Source of the DNA: Oscillospiraceae bacterium
GTDB taxonomy: Bacteria > Bacillota > Clostridia > Oscillospirales > Oscillospiraceae
Reading direction: 5' to 3'
Length of the DNA stretch: 64,000 bases
NCBI GenBank assembly: GCA_017535865.1
Contig: JAFXTM010000006.1
Span: 1-64,000 of the forward strand
Within the stretch, counting starts at the first letter, position 1, and every line of letters begins with the position of its first letter. Below are positions 38,376 to 47,865 of the stretch, in pieces. The translations under genes and the position numbers were made by a program. Below the pieces are notes generated by a model. It ran no database searches and had not been told where the DNA came from. It saw only the letters and a program-made list of their open reading frames with translations.

Positions 38376-38822
38376 TTACTCTATCGTTAAAGCAAGCTCA
38401 ATCTCGTCTTCATCTTCGATGCCGGTCGAATGAAATCCCTTGTTCTTATAGAGTTTCAGCGCAACCGGATTGTTCTTGTTGCAGGTCAGGGCCACTCTGT
38501 TTGAAAAACCGAACGGTTTCGACCGAATATAGTCGATCACCCGATCCAGGGCGGCAGCGCCGTAACCGTGCCCCTGCATGGATTCGTCGATCATCATATG
38601 CCAGACGTCATACTCGGGGATATCGTGGTCATAGATCACCATGACATATCCGATCATTTTCCCATCCGCATAGATTCCAAACGGCTGACACTGGTCTCTA
38701 TATACATATGCCTGCGCCAGGCTCCGGATCGGATGGGAAACAAAGCGCTCCTGCTCAGGCGCCAGCTTCAGGTTAAAAGCGTTGATAAAGTTTTCCTCAG
38801 TTATAGCTCTCAGCTCTACCAT
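38376..38822 (-). CDS. GNAT family N-acetyltransferase (Spe/BltD-like)
   Basis: 148 aa. GNAT fold with MIDESMQGHGYGAAALDRVI and KLYKNKGFHSTG. The opening VELRAITEENF resembles spermidine/BltD-type acetyltransferases. The 160 bp upstream (38823-38981) hold no gene I can support. Confidence 0.88.
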   Translation of the reverse strand: MVELRAITEENFINAFNLKLAPEQERFVSHPIRSLAQAYVYRDQCQPFGIYADGKMIGYVMVIYDHDIPEYDVWHMMIDESMQGHGYGAAALDRVIDYIRSKPFGFSNRVALTCNKNNPVALKLYKNKGFHSTGIEDEDEIELALTIE

Positions 38823-38981
38823 TCTATTTCTCCGTTAATTAAGGCTCAGTCATTTTCAAGCAACTTTTTGTTAAAAGACGTGAGCCATGGAACATCGTTT
38901 GTCCGCAAATACACTTCATCCATGATCATACTGCCCTCCGCAGAACCAGGATTCGTTTTCCGTTTATCATTTGTCCCATTG

Positions 38982-40346
38982 TCACGTTTCATCTCGGGTG
39001 AGTTTTACGACGGATTCCACATGGCATGTTCTGGGAAACATATCCACCGCAGTTGCCTCGCGGAGGGAATAGCCAAGCTCGCTGAACAGCAGCACATCAC
39101 GGGCAAGCGTGCCAGGATTGCAGGAGACGTAGACGACCCTTGCGGGAGCCATGGAACAGACGGCGCGGACTGCCGCTTCTGCCATGCCCTTGCGCGGCGG
39201 ATCCACAACAACGACCTCCGGCTTTAAGCCGCGGCCGGCGAGCATTTTTGCGGCTTCGCCTGCATCCGCACATTGAAACTCGACATTGGAGATCCCGTTT
39301 CTGGCAGCATTCTCTTTCGCGTTCGCGATCGCTTCCGGAACAATCTCCGCGCCGATGACATGTCCTGCTTTTTCGGCAAGACAGAGGCTGATGGTTCCCG
39401 CTCCGCAATAGAGGTCTACGGCCAGAGAATCTTCACGCAGCTCCGCATATTCGACCGCCTTGCCGTATAGTTTTTCCGCCTGTGTGGGATTTACCTGAAA
39501 GAAAGCCTGCGGCGCGATGGAAAATACATGTCCGCACAGGACGTCCCGGATAGCTGCCTCTCCCCAAAGCGTGTAGAAATCACCGGCCAGCACAGTGTTT
39601 CCGCGAGACTTGTTGATGTTGAGCACGATTCCCGTGAGCTCTGGACAGGCGGTTCGGAGCTGCTCGACCAGCAGAGAAGTTTCGGACCCAAAGCCGCGGG
39701 CAGCCACGATGCAGGCGAGCGCATCCTTGCCATTCACAGCCTGTCGGCAGAAGACATGCCGAACCGTTCCGCACCCGGTTTCTTCCAGAAATGAGGGAAT
39801 ATGATGTTCATTCATAAAAGCGATCACCGCTTTGGCGACACGGACGCTCAACTCCTTCTGGATGAGACAGTTTTCCATCGGGATCAGATCGTGGCTGCGC
39901 TCCCTGTAAAAACCGCAAACAGCCCTGCCGTTCTGTTCAGCTACGGCAAAAATCCCTTTATTGCGGTAATGCTCGACGCGATCGCTGCCAAGGATCATGC
40001 CAGCCGAAACACTTTGCTTCCCAATATGCCGAAGCGCGGCATTAACCCGCTCGAGCTTGAAACGGAGCTCCTCTTCGTAGCTCATGTGCCAGGTATCACA
40101 GCCTCCGCACTTTCCAAAGTACGGGCAGTCCGGTTCTCTGCGCTCTGGAGAAGGCCTGAGCAGTTTTTCGCCTCGCGCATATACGGCAGAGGAGGTGATC
40201 TTTACGATCCGAATCTTCCATTCCTCGCCCGGTAGGGCACGCGGGACGAACACGGCTCTTCCTTCGATCCGGCAGACGCCCATTGCCTCCGAGGAATAAC
40301 CCTCGATAAGAACGGTATATATGTTGTTTTTTTCAAGTTCTTTCAT
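38982..40346 (-). CDS. rlmD: 23S rRNA (uracil-5-)-methyltransferase, RlmD/RumA family
   Basis: 454 aa. N-terminal TRAM domain (about 1-60), a Fe-S cluster motif CPYFGKCGGC, a SAM site DLYCGAGTISL, and the catalytic Cys in VYVSCNPGTLARD. Methylates uracil in 23S rRNA with SAM. I chose ATG 40346 over the longer frame at 40382. In Firmicutes one such enzyme may do both RlmC and RlmD reactions. Confidence 0.93.
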   Translation of the reverse strand: MKELEKNNIYTVLIEGYSSEAMGVCRIEGRAVFVPRALPGEEWKIRIVKITSSAVYARGEKLLRPSPERREPDCPYFGKCGGCDTWHMSYEEELRFKLERVNAALRHIGKQSVSAGMILGSDRVEHYRNKGIFAVAEQNGRAVCGFYRERSHDLIPMENCLIQKELSVRVAKAVIAFMNEHHIPSFLEETGCGTVRHVFCRQAVNGKDALACIVAARGFGSETSLLVEQLRTACPELTGIVLNINKSRGNTVLAGDFYTLWGEAAIRDVLCGHVFSIAPQAFFQVNPTQAEKLYGKAVEYAELREDSLAVDLYCGAGTISLCLAEKAGHVIGAEIVPEAIANAKENAARNGISNVEFQCADAGEAAKMLAGRGLKPEVVVVDPPRKGMAEAAVRAVCSMAPARVVYVSCNPGTLARDVLLFSELGYSLREATAVDMFPRTCHVESVVKLTRDET

Positions 40347-40448
40347 ATTTGTAATCTTACCACAGCATGAACGACTTGGCAAACATTTGATGTATAAGTC
40401 TACGGCGCTTCGGCGATACTAAGCAGGCAAAGAAAAAGGAGGACAGGC

Positions 40449-40742
40449 ATGAGAAAGACTGTTATTCATGCGCTTTGCGCAGCCATGCTCTGCGTGTTCC
40501 TGTGCGGCTGCGGGAATCAGAGCCAGGGGAGTGACGATATGGTGATCGGCACTCCGGCCGTTCCGGAAATGACTCCTGTTGTCACGCCCATGCCCACGCC
40601 GGATCCAAAAGACGGATATGTGGATGACAAGGATGGGATCATCGAGGAGCACGAGACAGAAAAAACGCCTGCGCCGAGCGGAGAAAAGAACGGCGGTAAG
40701 GCAACGGTCAGCCCGTCGCCGTCGGTTACGAGCAAACCGTAA
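40449..40742 (+). CDS. Small lipoprotein, Pro/Thr-rich
   Basis: 97 aa. Signal peptide with lipobox LCGC (about residues 18-21), then a Pro/Thr/Glu-rich disordered chain (TPVVTPMPTPDP). AAAAGGAGG precedes the start. Likely surface-anchored through a lipid-modified Cys. Function unknown. Confidence 0.82.
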   Translation: MRKTVIHALCAAMLCVFLCGCGNQSQGSDDMVIGTPAVPEMTPVVTPMPTPDPKDGYVDDKDGIIEEHETEKTPAPSGEKNGGKATVSPSPSVTSKP

Positions 40743-40747
40743 AGCGG

Positions 40748-40787
40748 GATGCGCTGTGCAGAAAAGTGCACGGCGCATCTTTTTCTT
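40748..40787 (+). terminator. Terminator after the lipoprotein gene
   Basis: GATGCGCtGTGCA pairs with TGCACgGCGCATC, followed by TTTTTCTT. Confidence 0.85.
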
Positions 40788-40841
40788 GCGCTTTCGTGGA
40801 CGGCGTTGTATGATATTCCCAAACACAGGGAGGCGAGATAC

Positions 40842-41384
40842 ATGAGTTACATCCCCACACCCGAGCAAGCGGAAGAATTGGTAAAACGATTCAATAAAGA
40901 GGCGTTTCATATCCAGCATGCACAGATTGTCTCAAAAGTCATGGGTGAGTTTGCAAAGGAATACGACCCGGAGCGGATCGATTTCTGGCGGTCTGTCGGC
41001 ATGCTTCACGATATCGACTTCGAGCTTTACCCGGAACAGCACTGTGTAAAAGCCAACGAGCTGCTGCGCGAGCTGGATATCGACGAGGAAATGATCCATG
41101 CGGTGATTTGTCACGGCTATGGCATCTGCATCGACGTCGCTCCGGAGCAATACATGGAGAAAGTACTCTTCGCGGTGGATGAACTGACCGGCCTGATCGG
41201 CGCGGCGGCGCTGATGCGCCCGACGGGCATGGAGGGCATGGAGGTCAAGTCCGTTGTGAAAAAGTTTAAAGACAAGAAGTTTGCCGCCGGCTGCTCTCGC
41301 GATGTGATCCGCCGCGGCGCAGAGATGATGGGAATGGAACTCAATGAGTTGATCGGGAAGACCATTCTCGCCATGCAGGCTTAA
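40842..41384 (+). CDS. HD-domain hydrolase
   Basis: 180 aa. GMLHDIDFELYPEQHC (HD pair) with an earlier His at IQHAQIV and later VICHGYG and AVDELTGLI segments, as in small HD phosphohydrolases. Start ATG 40842, GGGAGGCGAG upstream. The stop overlaps the phosphopantetheinyl transferase start. Confidence 0.87.
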   Translation: MSYIPTPEQAEELVKRFNKEAFHIQHAQIVSKVMGEFAKEYDPERIDFWRSVGMLHDIDFELYPEQHCVKANELLRELDIDEEMIHAVICHGYGICIDVAPEQYMEKVLFAVDELTGLIGAAALMRPTGMEGMEVKSVVKKFKDKKFAAGCSRDVIRRGAEMMGMELNELIGKTILAMQA

Positions 41385-42025
41385 TGCTTCGCATCTATTA
41401 TACGGAATTGCCGGAGGACGTTCTTCTCGATGAGAAAAATATCCCGCTCTCTTCCTATCGGCGGGAACGTCTGCGCAAAGTCAAGGCACCCGCAGTACGC
41501 AGACAGATGCTGTGCGCCGAACTGCTTTTGATCCAAGCGGTACGTGAGTGGTCATTTGAAGCGGTCGTGCCGCTGGAGATTCAAGAAGGGGAGAAGGGTA
41601 AACCCGGTTTCGTTTCACTCCCGCTTTTCTTCAGCTTGTCCCATTCCGGCCCCTTTATCGCCTGCGCGCTCTCAGACCATGATGTCGGGATCGACATTCA
41701 AAAGCGGAGCGGGTATCGGGAGTCGCTCGCCAAACGATGCTTTTCCGACAGGGAGAGGAGATATCTCGAAAAATGCACGGATCGCGATGCCGTCTTTACG
41801 GAAATCTGGTGCTTGAAAGAAAGCTATCTGAAGGCTACGGGAGAAGGAATCACGCGCCCTATGTCCGACTTTTCTCTCGCGTTTGATGATCCCTTAACAC
41901 TTGCAGATTCCGATGACGTTCGCTTCTGGCAAAGGATGGATGCCCGGTACCACTTGGCTGTCTGCACGCTCAACGGCGGCGTTCCGGATCCGGATAGAAT
42001 AGTGAAAGCAGAGCTAAGACCGTAG
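41384..42025 (+). CDS. 4'-phosphopantetheinyl transferase (Sfp type)
   Basis: 213 aa. Motifs VGIDIQ (metal) and WCLKESYLKATGEG place it in the Sfp/AcpT family, which activates carrier proteins. It overlaps the HD gene stop by one base (TAATG). The substrate carrier protein is not in this window. Confidence 0.92.
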   Translation: MLRIYYTELPEDVLLDEKNIPLSSYRRERLRKVKAPAVRRQMLCAELLLIQAVREWSFEAVVPLEIQEGEKGKPGFVSLPLFFSLSHSGPFIACALSDHDVGIDIQKRSGYRESLAKRCFSDRERRYLEKCTDRDAVFTEIWCLKESYLKATGEGITRPMSDFSLAFDDPLTLADSDDVRFWQRMDARYHLAVCTLNGGVPDPDRIVKAELRP

Positions 42026-42041
42026 TCTTAGCTCTGCTGTT
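42007..42041. terminator. Hairpin between convergent genes
   Basis: AGCAGAGCTAAGAC pairs with GTCTTAGCTCTGCT around a 4-nt loop. It overlaps the transferase stop and lies directly against the dapA stop. T-tract is weak; it probably serves both convergent genes. Confidence 0.7.
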
Positions 42042-42928
42042 TACACGTTCATTCCCGCGTCGCGCATGACGGAACGCAGGGTCGCCAGGTGTTCATCGCT
42101 GATTTCTGTCAGTGGAAGCCGCAGCAGACCTGAATCGAGATCCATCAGTTTCATGGCCGCCTTGATCGGGATGGGATTCGTTTCGATGAACAGCGTGGAA
42201 AAGAGTGCGGCATAGCGGCGGTACAGTTCCACGGCACCTGCAAAATTGTTCTCGATGCAGAGAGAGCAGAGCTTTGTCACGACAGCGGGAATAAGATTGC
42301 TCACTACGGATATGACACCTTTTGCCCCGAGAGCCATGAGGGCGATTGTGTTGTCGTCGTTCCCGCTCCAGATCGACAGGTCGCCCCCGCACAGGCTTCT
42401 TGTTTTCACGATCAGACTCAGATCGCCGGAGGCCTCTTTGACACCGTTTATGTTCGGGTGCTGTGAGAGCACCTGATAGCTTTCCGCTGTCAGACCGATT
42501 GCGGTACGGCTCGGGACGTTATACACGATCAAAGGGATTTCGACCCGGTCGGCTACATAAAAGAAGTGTTCGATCATCCCTTTTTGTGTGCTTTTGTTGT
42601 AATAGGGCGTGACCATCAGGGCCGCATCTGCGCCGACCGCCTTTGCATTTTCCGCGTTTTGAAGTGCTTTCAGCGTGTTGTTGCTTCCGATCCCGGCAAT
42701 GACTTTCATTCGCCCTGCGGTCTCCTTGACGACGAACCGCACAAGTTCGTAATGTTCATCCGAGGACAGGGTTGCGTTCTCCCCGGTCGTTCCGCAGACC
42801 ACAACGGCGGACGTCCCGTTTTCGTATTGAAAGTCCAGATTTCGCTTCAGACGGGCATAGTCGATGCCGGACTCCGTGTAAGGTGTTATGATCGCCGTAC
42901 AGGAGCCGATGAATACAGGCGTTTTCAA
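42041..42928 (-). CDS. dapA: 4-hydroxy-tetrahydrodipicolinate synthase
   Basis: 295 aa, normal length. Class I aldolase with GTTGENATLSSDEH, YYNKSTQKGMIEHF, YNVPSRTA and GVKEASGDL (Schiff-base Lys). Condenses pyruvate with aspartate semialdehyde in lysine/DAP synthesis, which also feeds spore dipicolinate. The best start is TTG 42928, 8 bp after AAGGAGG; upstream frame is not supported. Confidence 0.95.
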   Translation of the reverse strand: MKTPVFIGSCTAIITPYTESGIDYARLKRNLDFQYENGTSAVVVCGTTGENATLSSDEHYELVRFVVKETAGRMKVIAGIGSNNTLKALQNAENAKAVGADAALMVTPYYNKSTQKGMIEHFFYVADRVEIPLIVYNVPSRTAIGLTAESYQVLSQHPNINGVKEASGDLSLIVKTRSLCGGDLSIWSGNDDNTIALMALGAKGVISVVSNLIPAVVTKLCSLCIENNFAGAVELYRRYAALFSTLFIETNPIPIKAAMKLMDLDSGLLRLPLTEISDEHLATLRSVMRDAGMNV

Positions 42929-43000
42929 GATACATGCCTCCTTTTGAACGATTGTCTGAATAAACGTATGCGGTATGTTGTGAGAAAATACTGCCGGACG

Positions 43001-43029
43001 TTGAAAAAACGAGGGGATTCTGTTACAAT
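43001..43029 (+). promoter_or_regulatory. queA promoter
   Basis: TTGAAA (43001-43006), 17-bp spacer, TACAAT (43024-43029), 30 bp before the queA start. Confidence 0.75.
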
Positions 43030-43059
43030 ACAAGAACTGTTTGCAGCGAGGATAGACAC

Positions 43060-44082
43060 ATGAAGAAATCCGATTTTTATTTTGAGCTGCCCGAGGAGCT
43101 GATCGCACAGACTCCGCTGGCCCGGCGTGACGGATCGAGACTTCTGCTGCTTGATAAAGAGACCGGAGAACTGGAACACCGACACTTTTACGATCTCGTG
43201 GATTATCTTCGGGAAGGGGATTGCCTGATCCTGAACGATTCCCGTGTTTTGCCTGCCCGCCTGCTTGGCACGCGCTCGACGGGAGGCAGTGTGGAACTGG
43301 TGCTTCTTCGAGATCTGGGAGACAGTTGCTGGGAGTGTTTGAGCCGTCCCGGAAAAAAGACAAGACCCGGTACTGAGCTCTGCTTCGGCGGCGGTGAATT
43401 GAACGCAACAGTGGAGGCGGTCGCAGAGGGCGGTAATCGCATCGTGCGCTTTCACTATGATGGCATATTCCTAGAGGTTCTGGAAAGACTTGGAAAGATG
43501 CCTCTGCCGCCGTATATCAAAGAAGAACTGCATGATGCCGAACGGTACCAGACGGTCTATTCTCGTGAGCTTGGCAGCGCGGCAGCCCCAACGGCCGGCC
43601 TGCACTTTACGAAAGAACTGTTGGCCAGAATCAAGGAAAAAAGAGTTCGCATCGGGTTCGTTACGCTGCACGTCGGGCTGGGGACCTTCCGCCCCGTGAA
43701 GGAAGACGAAATCGAGGATCATGCGATGCACAGCGAGTTCTGTATCGTGCCGGATGAAACGGCATCGCTCGTGACCGAGACGAAGAAAAAAGGCGGGCGT
43801 GTGATTGCGGTTGGGACGACCTCCTGCCGCACGCTTGAGAGCTTCGCGGAAGAGAACGGCAGTCTGCTTCCGGCTTCTGGCTGGACGGATATATTTATTT
43901 ATCCCGGGTATCGGTTCAAATGTGTCGATGCGCTGGTGACAAATTTCCATTTACCTGAAAGCACGCTTATCATGCTTGTTTCCGCGCTCGCCGGACGAGA
44001 ACACGTCCTGCATGCTTATGAGGCAGCGGTGAAAGAGCGATACCGCTTTTTCAGCTTTGGAGACGCCATGTTTATCCATTGA
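43060..44082 (+). CDS. queA: tRNA preQ1 ribosyltransferase-isomerase
   Basis: 340 aa. Opening [20 protein letters not shown] and [11 protein letters not shown], the [14 protein letters not shown] [12 protein letters not shown] and [10 protein letters not shown] are QueA signatures. Transfers ribose from SAM to preQ1 at tRNA position 34. Followed 13 bp later by tgt, the previous step of queuosine formation. Confidence 0.96.
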   Translation: MKKSDFYFELPEELIAQTPLARRDGSRLLLLDKETGELEHRHFYDLVDYLREGDCLILNDSRVLPARLLGTRSTGGSVELVLLRDLGDSCWECLSRPGKKTRPGTELCFGGGELNATVEAVAEGGNRIVRFHYDGIFLEVLERLGKMPLPPYIKEELHDAERYQTVYSRELGSAAAPTAGLHFTKELLARIKEKRVRIGFVTLHVGLGTFRPVKEDEIEDHAMHSEFCIVPDETASLVTETKKKGGRVIAVGTTSCRTLESFAEENGSLLPASGWTDIFIYPGYRFKCVDALVTNFHLPESTLIMLVSALAGREHVLHAYEAAVKERYRFFSFGDAMFIH

Positions 44083-44095
44083 ACAAGGAGAAAAA

Positions 44096-45226
44096 ATGTA
44101 TACGCTTTTGAGACAAGAAGGGCATGCACGGCGCGGCGAGTACACGACCCCGCATGGAACCGTGCAGACGCCTGTTTTTATGAACGTCGGTACACAAGGC
44201 GCAATCAAAGGCGCGCTGTCTGCCCGTGATCTGAAGGAACTCGGCTGTCAGATCGAGTTGAGCAACACCTATCATCTGCATGTTCGTCCCGGGGATACGC
44301 TTGTTAAGCAGATGGGCGGTCTTCACCGCTTTATGACCTGGGATGGTCCGATCCTGACCGACAGCGGAGGCTTTCAGATTTTTTCGCTTGCCAAGCTTCG
44401 AAAGATCACGGAGGAGGGGGTATATTTCAACTCTCATGTCGACGGCCGCGCCATTTTTATGGGGCCGGAGGAGAGTATGAGGATCCAGGCTAATCTCGGC
44501 TCGGACATCGCCATGGCCTTTGATGAATGTGTCAAGATCCCATCTCCGCGCGATTATGTCCAGCGCTCATGTGAACGAACGTATCGGTGGCTGGGGAGAT
44601 GCAAGAAAGCCTTGGATCTCTACCTCGCGGAAGAAGACGCGGTAAACCCCGGTCAAATGTTGTTTGGCATCAACCAGGGGGCAGTTTATCATGATCTGCG
44701 TATCGAGCACATGAAGAAGATCGCGGAACTGGATCTGCCTGGATACGCAATCGGCGGGTTGGCGGTAGGGGAGACACATCAAGAGATGTACGATACCATC
44801 GAAGCGGTAGAAGAGTATATGCCCAAGGACCGCCCTCGTTACCTCATGGGCGTAGGCACACCGGGAAACATCATTGAAGGTGTAGCGCGCGGCGTGGATT
44901 TCTTTGACTGCGTTATGCCCGCACGAAATGGCAGGCACGGGCATCTCTTTACTTGTACCGGCATTCTCAATATCAAAAATGAAAAGTATGCCCGTGATGA
45001 GCGGCCAATTGATCCGAAGTGTGATTGTCCTGTCTGCAGGCGATATTCCCGTGCTTATCTGCGTCACCTTTTCAAGGCGGATGAAATGCTGGCTCTCCGT
45101 CTGGCGGTCGCACATAATCTGTTCTTTTACAACACCTTGACAAATGAGATCCGAAAGGCGCTGGATGAGGGACGCTTCGCGTCGTTTCGTCGGGAGTTTA
45201 CAGAAATTTTGGATATGCGAATCTAA
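44096..45226 (+). CDS. tgt: tRNA-guanine transglycosylase
   Basis: 376 aa, start ATG 44096 after CAAGGAG. ILTDSGGFQIFSL and the zinc site CDCPVCRRYSRAYLRHL are diagnostic. Exchanges G34 for preQ1 in tRNA with GUN anticodons. Confidence 0.97.
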   Translation: MYTLLRQEGHARRGEYTTPHGTVQTPVFMNVGTQGAIKGALSARDLKELGCQIELSNTYHLHVRPGDTLVKQMGGLHRFMTWDGPILTDSGGFQIFSLAKLRKITEEGVYFNSHVDGRAIFMGPEESMRIQANLGSDIAMAFDECVKIPSPRDYVQRSCERTYRWLGRCKKALDLYLAEEDAVNPGQMLFGINQGAVYHDLRIEHMKKIAELDLPGYAIGGLAVGETHQEMYDTIEAVEEYMPKDRPRYLMGVGTPGNIIEGVARGVDFFDCVMPARNGRHGHLFTCTGILNIKNEKYARDERPIDPKCDCPVCRRYSRAYLRHLFKADEMLALRLAVAHNLFFYNTLTNEIRKALDEGRFASFRREFTEILDMRI

Positions 45227-45231
45227 GTGAC

Positions 45232-45260
45232 TTGAAATTGTGTACGTTACAGCGTATAAT
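45232..45260 (+). promoter_or_regulatory. yajC promoter
   Basis: TTGAAA (45232-45237), 17-bp spacer, perfect TATAAT (45255-45260), 30 bp before yajC. Confidence 0.8.
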
Positions 45261-45290
45261 AAAACAAAATCTATTTGGAGGTTTTAGACT

Positions 45291-45623
45291 ATGAATTTAT
45301 TCCTTACAGCGGACACGGCTTCTGCTGCTGCCGGCGGTTCTTCCATGATCATCATGCTCGTGCTGATGTTTGCCATTTTCTATTTTCTTATTATCCGTCC
45401 AGAAAATAAGAAAAAGAAAAAGGCGGAGGAGATGCGCAGTTCTCTGAGCCTCGGCGATGAGATCACGACGATCGGCGGCATCACCGGTAAAATCGTCCAG
45501 GTTACGGAAGATACGATCACATTTGAAACCGGCGAGGACCGCGTCCGTCTGCAAGTCAAGAAATGGGCTATTTCTACCACGGCCAAAATGGAAGCGGAAG
45601 AGGCTTCAAAGAAACGTAGATAA
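45291..45623 (+). CDS. yajC: Preprotein translocase subunit YajC
   Basis: 110 aa. One transmembrane segment (about 15-38), then FLIIRPENKKKKKAEEMRSS and LSLGDEITTIGGITGKIVQV, the YajC signature. Associates with SecDF. Located after tgt as in many bacteria. Confidence 0.95.
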   Translation: MNLFLTADTASAAAGGSSMIIMLVLMFAIFYFLIIRPENKKKKKAEEMRSSLSLGDEITTIGGITGKIVQVTEDTITFETGEDRVRLQVKKWAISTTAKMEAEEASKKRR

Positions 45624-45642
45624 ACGATAGAATGAATAAGCG

Positions 45643-45688
45643 CCCCCCACTTGTAATAGACTGTACAGATTTCATTACAAGCGGGGGG
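45643..45688 (+). promoter_or_regulatory. Hairpin covering the SD of the next gene
   Basis: CCCCCCACTTGTAAT (45643-45657) pairs with ATTACAAGCGGGGGG (45674-45688), one A-C mismatch in 15 bp. The 3' arm is the G-rich ribosome site 9 bp before ATG 45697, so the hairpin would hide it. Confidence 0.6.
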
Positions 45689-45696
45689 ATTCCATT

Positions 45697-46137
45697 ATGT
45701 CTGAGCTGGCTAATCCGGTAAAAATGGGACTGCTCTTTTGGAAAAGAGTTTGGCTTGCCTGGCTCGCAACAGCCGTTGTTTTTCTCGTTCTTTTCAGTTT
45801 TGTCCTGAGTCGGACAATGGCCTCGGAAAGAATGCTTGCCTGGCTCAGCTCGGCTCTGAGTTTCCTTGCAGCTTGTTCTGCAGGAAGGCAGGCGGGAAAA
45901 ATAAAGCTAAACCCGTTCCTCGGTGGTCTGCTCTGTGCTGCCATCCTCGTTGGACCGCTCCTTCTGTGCGGACTTCTGATCGATCAGAAAGGGCTTTCGT
46001 CCGACTCTATACTCAGCTTGGTTTCTTTAAGCTTTTCCGGTGCTCTTGTCGGGAGTGTCTTCCTTGGAAATAGTGTAAAGAAAAGAAAGAATCAAAAGAC
46101 TTTTCCGCAGCAGAATCGAGGCCGCCCTAAGAGTTGA
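45697..46137 (+). CDS. TIGR04086-family membrane protein
   Basis: 146 aa with four hydrophobic segments (about 14-36, 44-62, 70-92, 108-126) and a basic tail. This family of unknown function often follows yajC in Clostridia. Translation may be limited by the preceding hairpin. Confidence 0.82.
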   Translation: MSELANPVKMGLLFWKRVWLAWLATAVVFLVLFSFVLSRTMASERMLAWLSSALSFLAACSAGRQAGKIKLNPFLGGLLCAAILVGPLLLCGLLIDQKGLSSDSILSLVSLSFSGALVGSVFLGNSVKKRKNQKTFPQQNRGRPKS

Positions 46138-46282
46138 AATGCTTTTCTGTATGAACTTGTGTTTTTCTGATAGATAAACACAAGATATAGATATCAGATT
46201 AAGCAAAACTTAAGAAAAACACAATTTCTAGAAACGAAAAGTTACGAGAGTTGACATAAACAAAAAAATCTTAAAAAATCTC

Positions 46283-46311
46283 TTGATTTCTGCACCACTT
46301 TGTAATATATT
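46283..46311 (+). promoter_or_regulatory. xerD promoter
   Basis: TTGATT (46283-46288), 17-bp spacer, TATATT (46306-46311). The rest of the 240-bp A+T-rich gap has no gene. Confidence 0.65.
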
Positions 46312-46378
46312 GTTATTGAATCGTCCGTTATGTAAATCGTGAGAATTATCAAAGCGTGCAGAGAGAGAGGCGTTCGCC

Positions 46379-47269
46379 GTGCAAAACCAGGAGTGCCTGG
46401 CCATTTTTGAAGATTATCTTAAAAATGAAAAGAATGCCTCGTCGAATACCCTCAGCTCATACATGAGGGATATACGTCAGTTGGCTGAATATCTGGAGAC
46501 GCATTCCGGAACCGATATCGTTTCCGCCACGGAAGAGGATCTGGAGGAATATATCCAGCACCTGCGGGACAGCGGGAAATCGGTTGCAACAGTATCGCGC
46601 AGTATCGCGTCCATTAAAAACCTGTATTCCTATCTTGGTATTCATCAGATCGTCAAGCATAGCCCGGCTACAAAACTTACAACCGAGAAGAATGTCCCGA
46701 AGCTCCCACAGATCCTGACAAGTCAGGAGGTCAATCTGCTCCTTGAACAGCCGAAATGTATTGATGCCAAAGGCTATCGCGACAAGGCCATGCTGGAACT
46801 GCTGTACGCAACGGGAATGCGTGTTACCGAGTTGATCGACCTCAATGTGGGGGACGTCAATCTTACGGCGGCTGTTGTTCGCTGCCACGGCAGAAACAAG
46901 GAGCGCATTGTTCCTATTTATCCTGCTGCGGTGAAAGCACTGGATGATTATATCCACCTTGTCCGACCGCAGATGCTGGCTGATCCCTCTGATCCGACGC
47001 TGTTTGTGAATATCGGCGGCGAGCGTATGAGCCGGCAGGGCTTTTGGAAAATCATTAAGCATTATCAGAAGAAGGCCAATATTGAGAAAGATATCACACC
47101 CCATACACTGCGACATTCCTTCGCAGCTCATCTGCTTGAGAACGGGGCGGATATTCATGCCATACAGGAGATGCTCGGCCATGCCGATGTTTCCTCCACA
47201 CAAATCTATTCACAGCTTGTAAAAAAACAGCTGAAAGACACCTACAAACGGACACATCCGAGAGCATAA
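46379..47269 (+). CDS. xerD: Site-specific tyrosine recombinase, XerD-like
   Basis: 296 aa, GTG start. Core-binding domain (about 1-100) and catalytic domain with R in ATGMRVTEL, HTLRHSFAAHLLENG, GHADVSSTQIYSQL (Tyr nucleophile). Probably resolves chromosome dimers with a XerC partner; the gene at 56102 encodes a related enzyme. Confidence 0.93.
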   Translation: MQNQECLAIFEDYLKNEKNASSNTLSSYMRDIRQLAEYLETHSGTDIVSATEEDLEEYIQHLRDSGKSVATVSRSIASIKNLYSYLGIHQIVKHSPATKLTTEKNVPKLPQILTSQEVNLLLEQPKCIDAKGYRDKAMLELLYATGMRVTELIDLNVGDVNLTAAVVRCHGRNKERIVPIYPAAVKALDDYIHLVRPQMLADPSDPTLFVNIGGERMSRQGFWKIIKHYQKKANIEKDITPHTLRHSFAAHLLENGADIHAIQEMLGHADVSSTQIYSQLVKKQLKDTYKRTHPRA

Positions 47270-47297
47270 AAAACCGGTACACAGTACCGGTTTTTTC
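47268..47297. terminator. Terminator after xerD
   Basis: AAAAACCGGTAC pairs with GTACCGGTTTTT around ACA, followed by more T. It may work in both directions. Confidence 0.88.
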
Positions 47298-47304
47298 TTT
47301 GGTG

Positions 47305-47333
47305 TTGCTATCAAACGGGGAATATGGTAGAAT
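47305..47333 (+). promoter_or_regulatory. ruvCAB promoter
   Basis: TTGCTA (47305-47310), 17-bp spacer, TAGAAT (47328-47333), 19 bp before ruvC. No clear LexA box is seen, so SOS control is not supported here. Confidence 0.6.
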
Positions 47334-47352
47334 ACAGGACGGATGTGATGCT

Positions 47353-47865
47353 ATGAGAATAATGGGGATCGATCCCGGTATCGCCACGATCGGCTTCGGT
47401 ATTGTGGATTCGGAAAAAAACAAACAGAAGCTGGTCCAGTGCGGTGTGATCACAACGCCCGCCCATGTCAGTCTGGCGAGCCGTCTTTCGCAGATCTACA
47501 CAGATATGGGGCAGCTCCTGGAGCTCTATAAGCCGGAAGCCGTTTCCATCGAAGAGTTGTTTTTCAATACCAATATCACCACCGGGATAGCGGTCGCACA
47601 CGGACGGGGCGTGATTCTTCTCGCCTGCCAGACGGCCGGTGTAAGCATCTTTGAGTATACGCCGCTTCAAGTCAAGCAGGCTGTCGTCGGCTATGGCCGC
47701 GCCGAAAAGGCACAGGTCATGGATATGGTGAAGCGCATCTGCGGCCTGTCTGCCGCTCCGAAACCGGACGACGCGGCGGATGCTGTCGCGCTTGCCCTTT
47801 GCCATGCACGCAGTTCCACTTCGCTTTTATTCAAAGGAGACAGGGACGAATGTTCTACCATTTAG
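47353..47865 (+). CDS. ruvC: Holliday junction resolvase RuvC
   Basis: 170 aa. Catalytic acidic residues in MGIDPG, SIEELFF and PDDAADA. Cuts Holliday junctions together with RuvAB. Start ATG 47353; upstream frame precedes the promoter. Overlaps ruvA by 16 bp. Confidence 0.96.
   Translation: MRIMGIDPGIATIGFGIVDSEKNKQKLVQCGVITTPAHVSLASRLSQIYTDMGQLLELYKPEAVSIEELFFNTNITTGIAVAHGRGVILLACQTAGVSIFEYTPLQVKQAVVGYGRAEKAQVMDMVKRICGLSAAPKPDDAADAVALALCHARSSTSLLFKGDRDECSTI

Noticed and set aside
38846..38930. Possible minus-strand mini-gene with a GGAGGG site upstream of the acetyltransferase
   Set aside because: Careful reading gives a stop after about 19 codons with no recognisable motif; the support is too weak to list.
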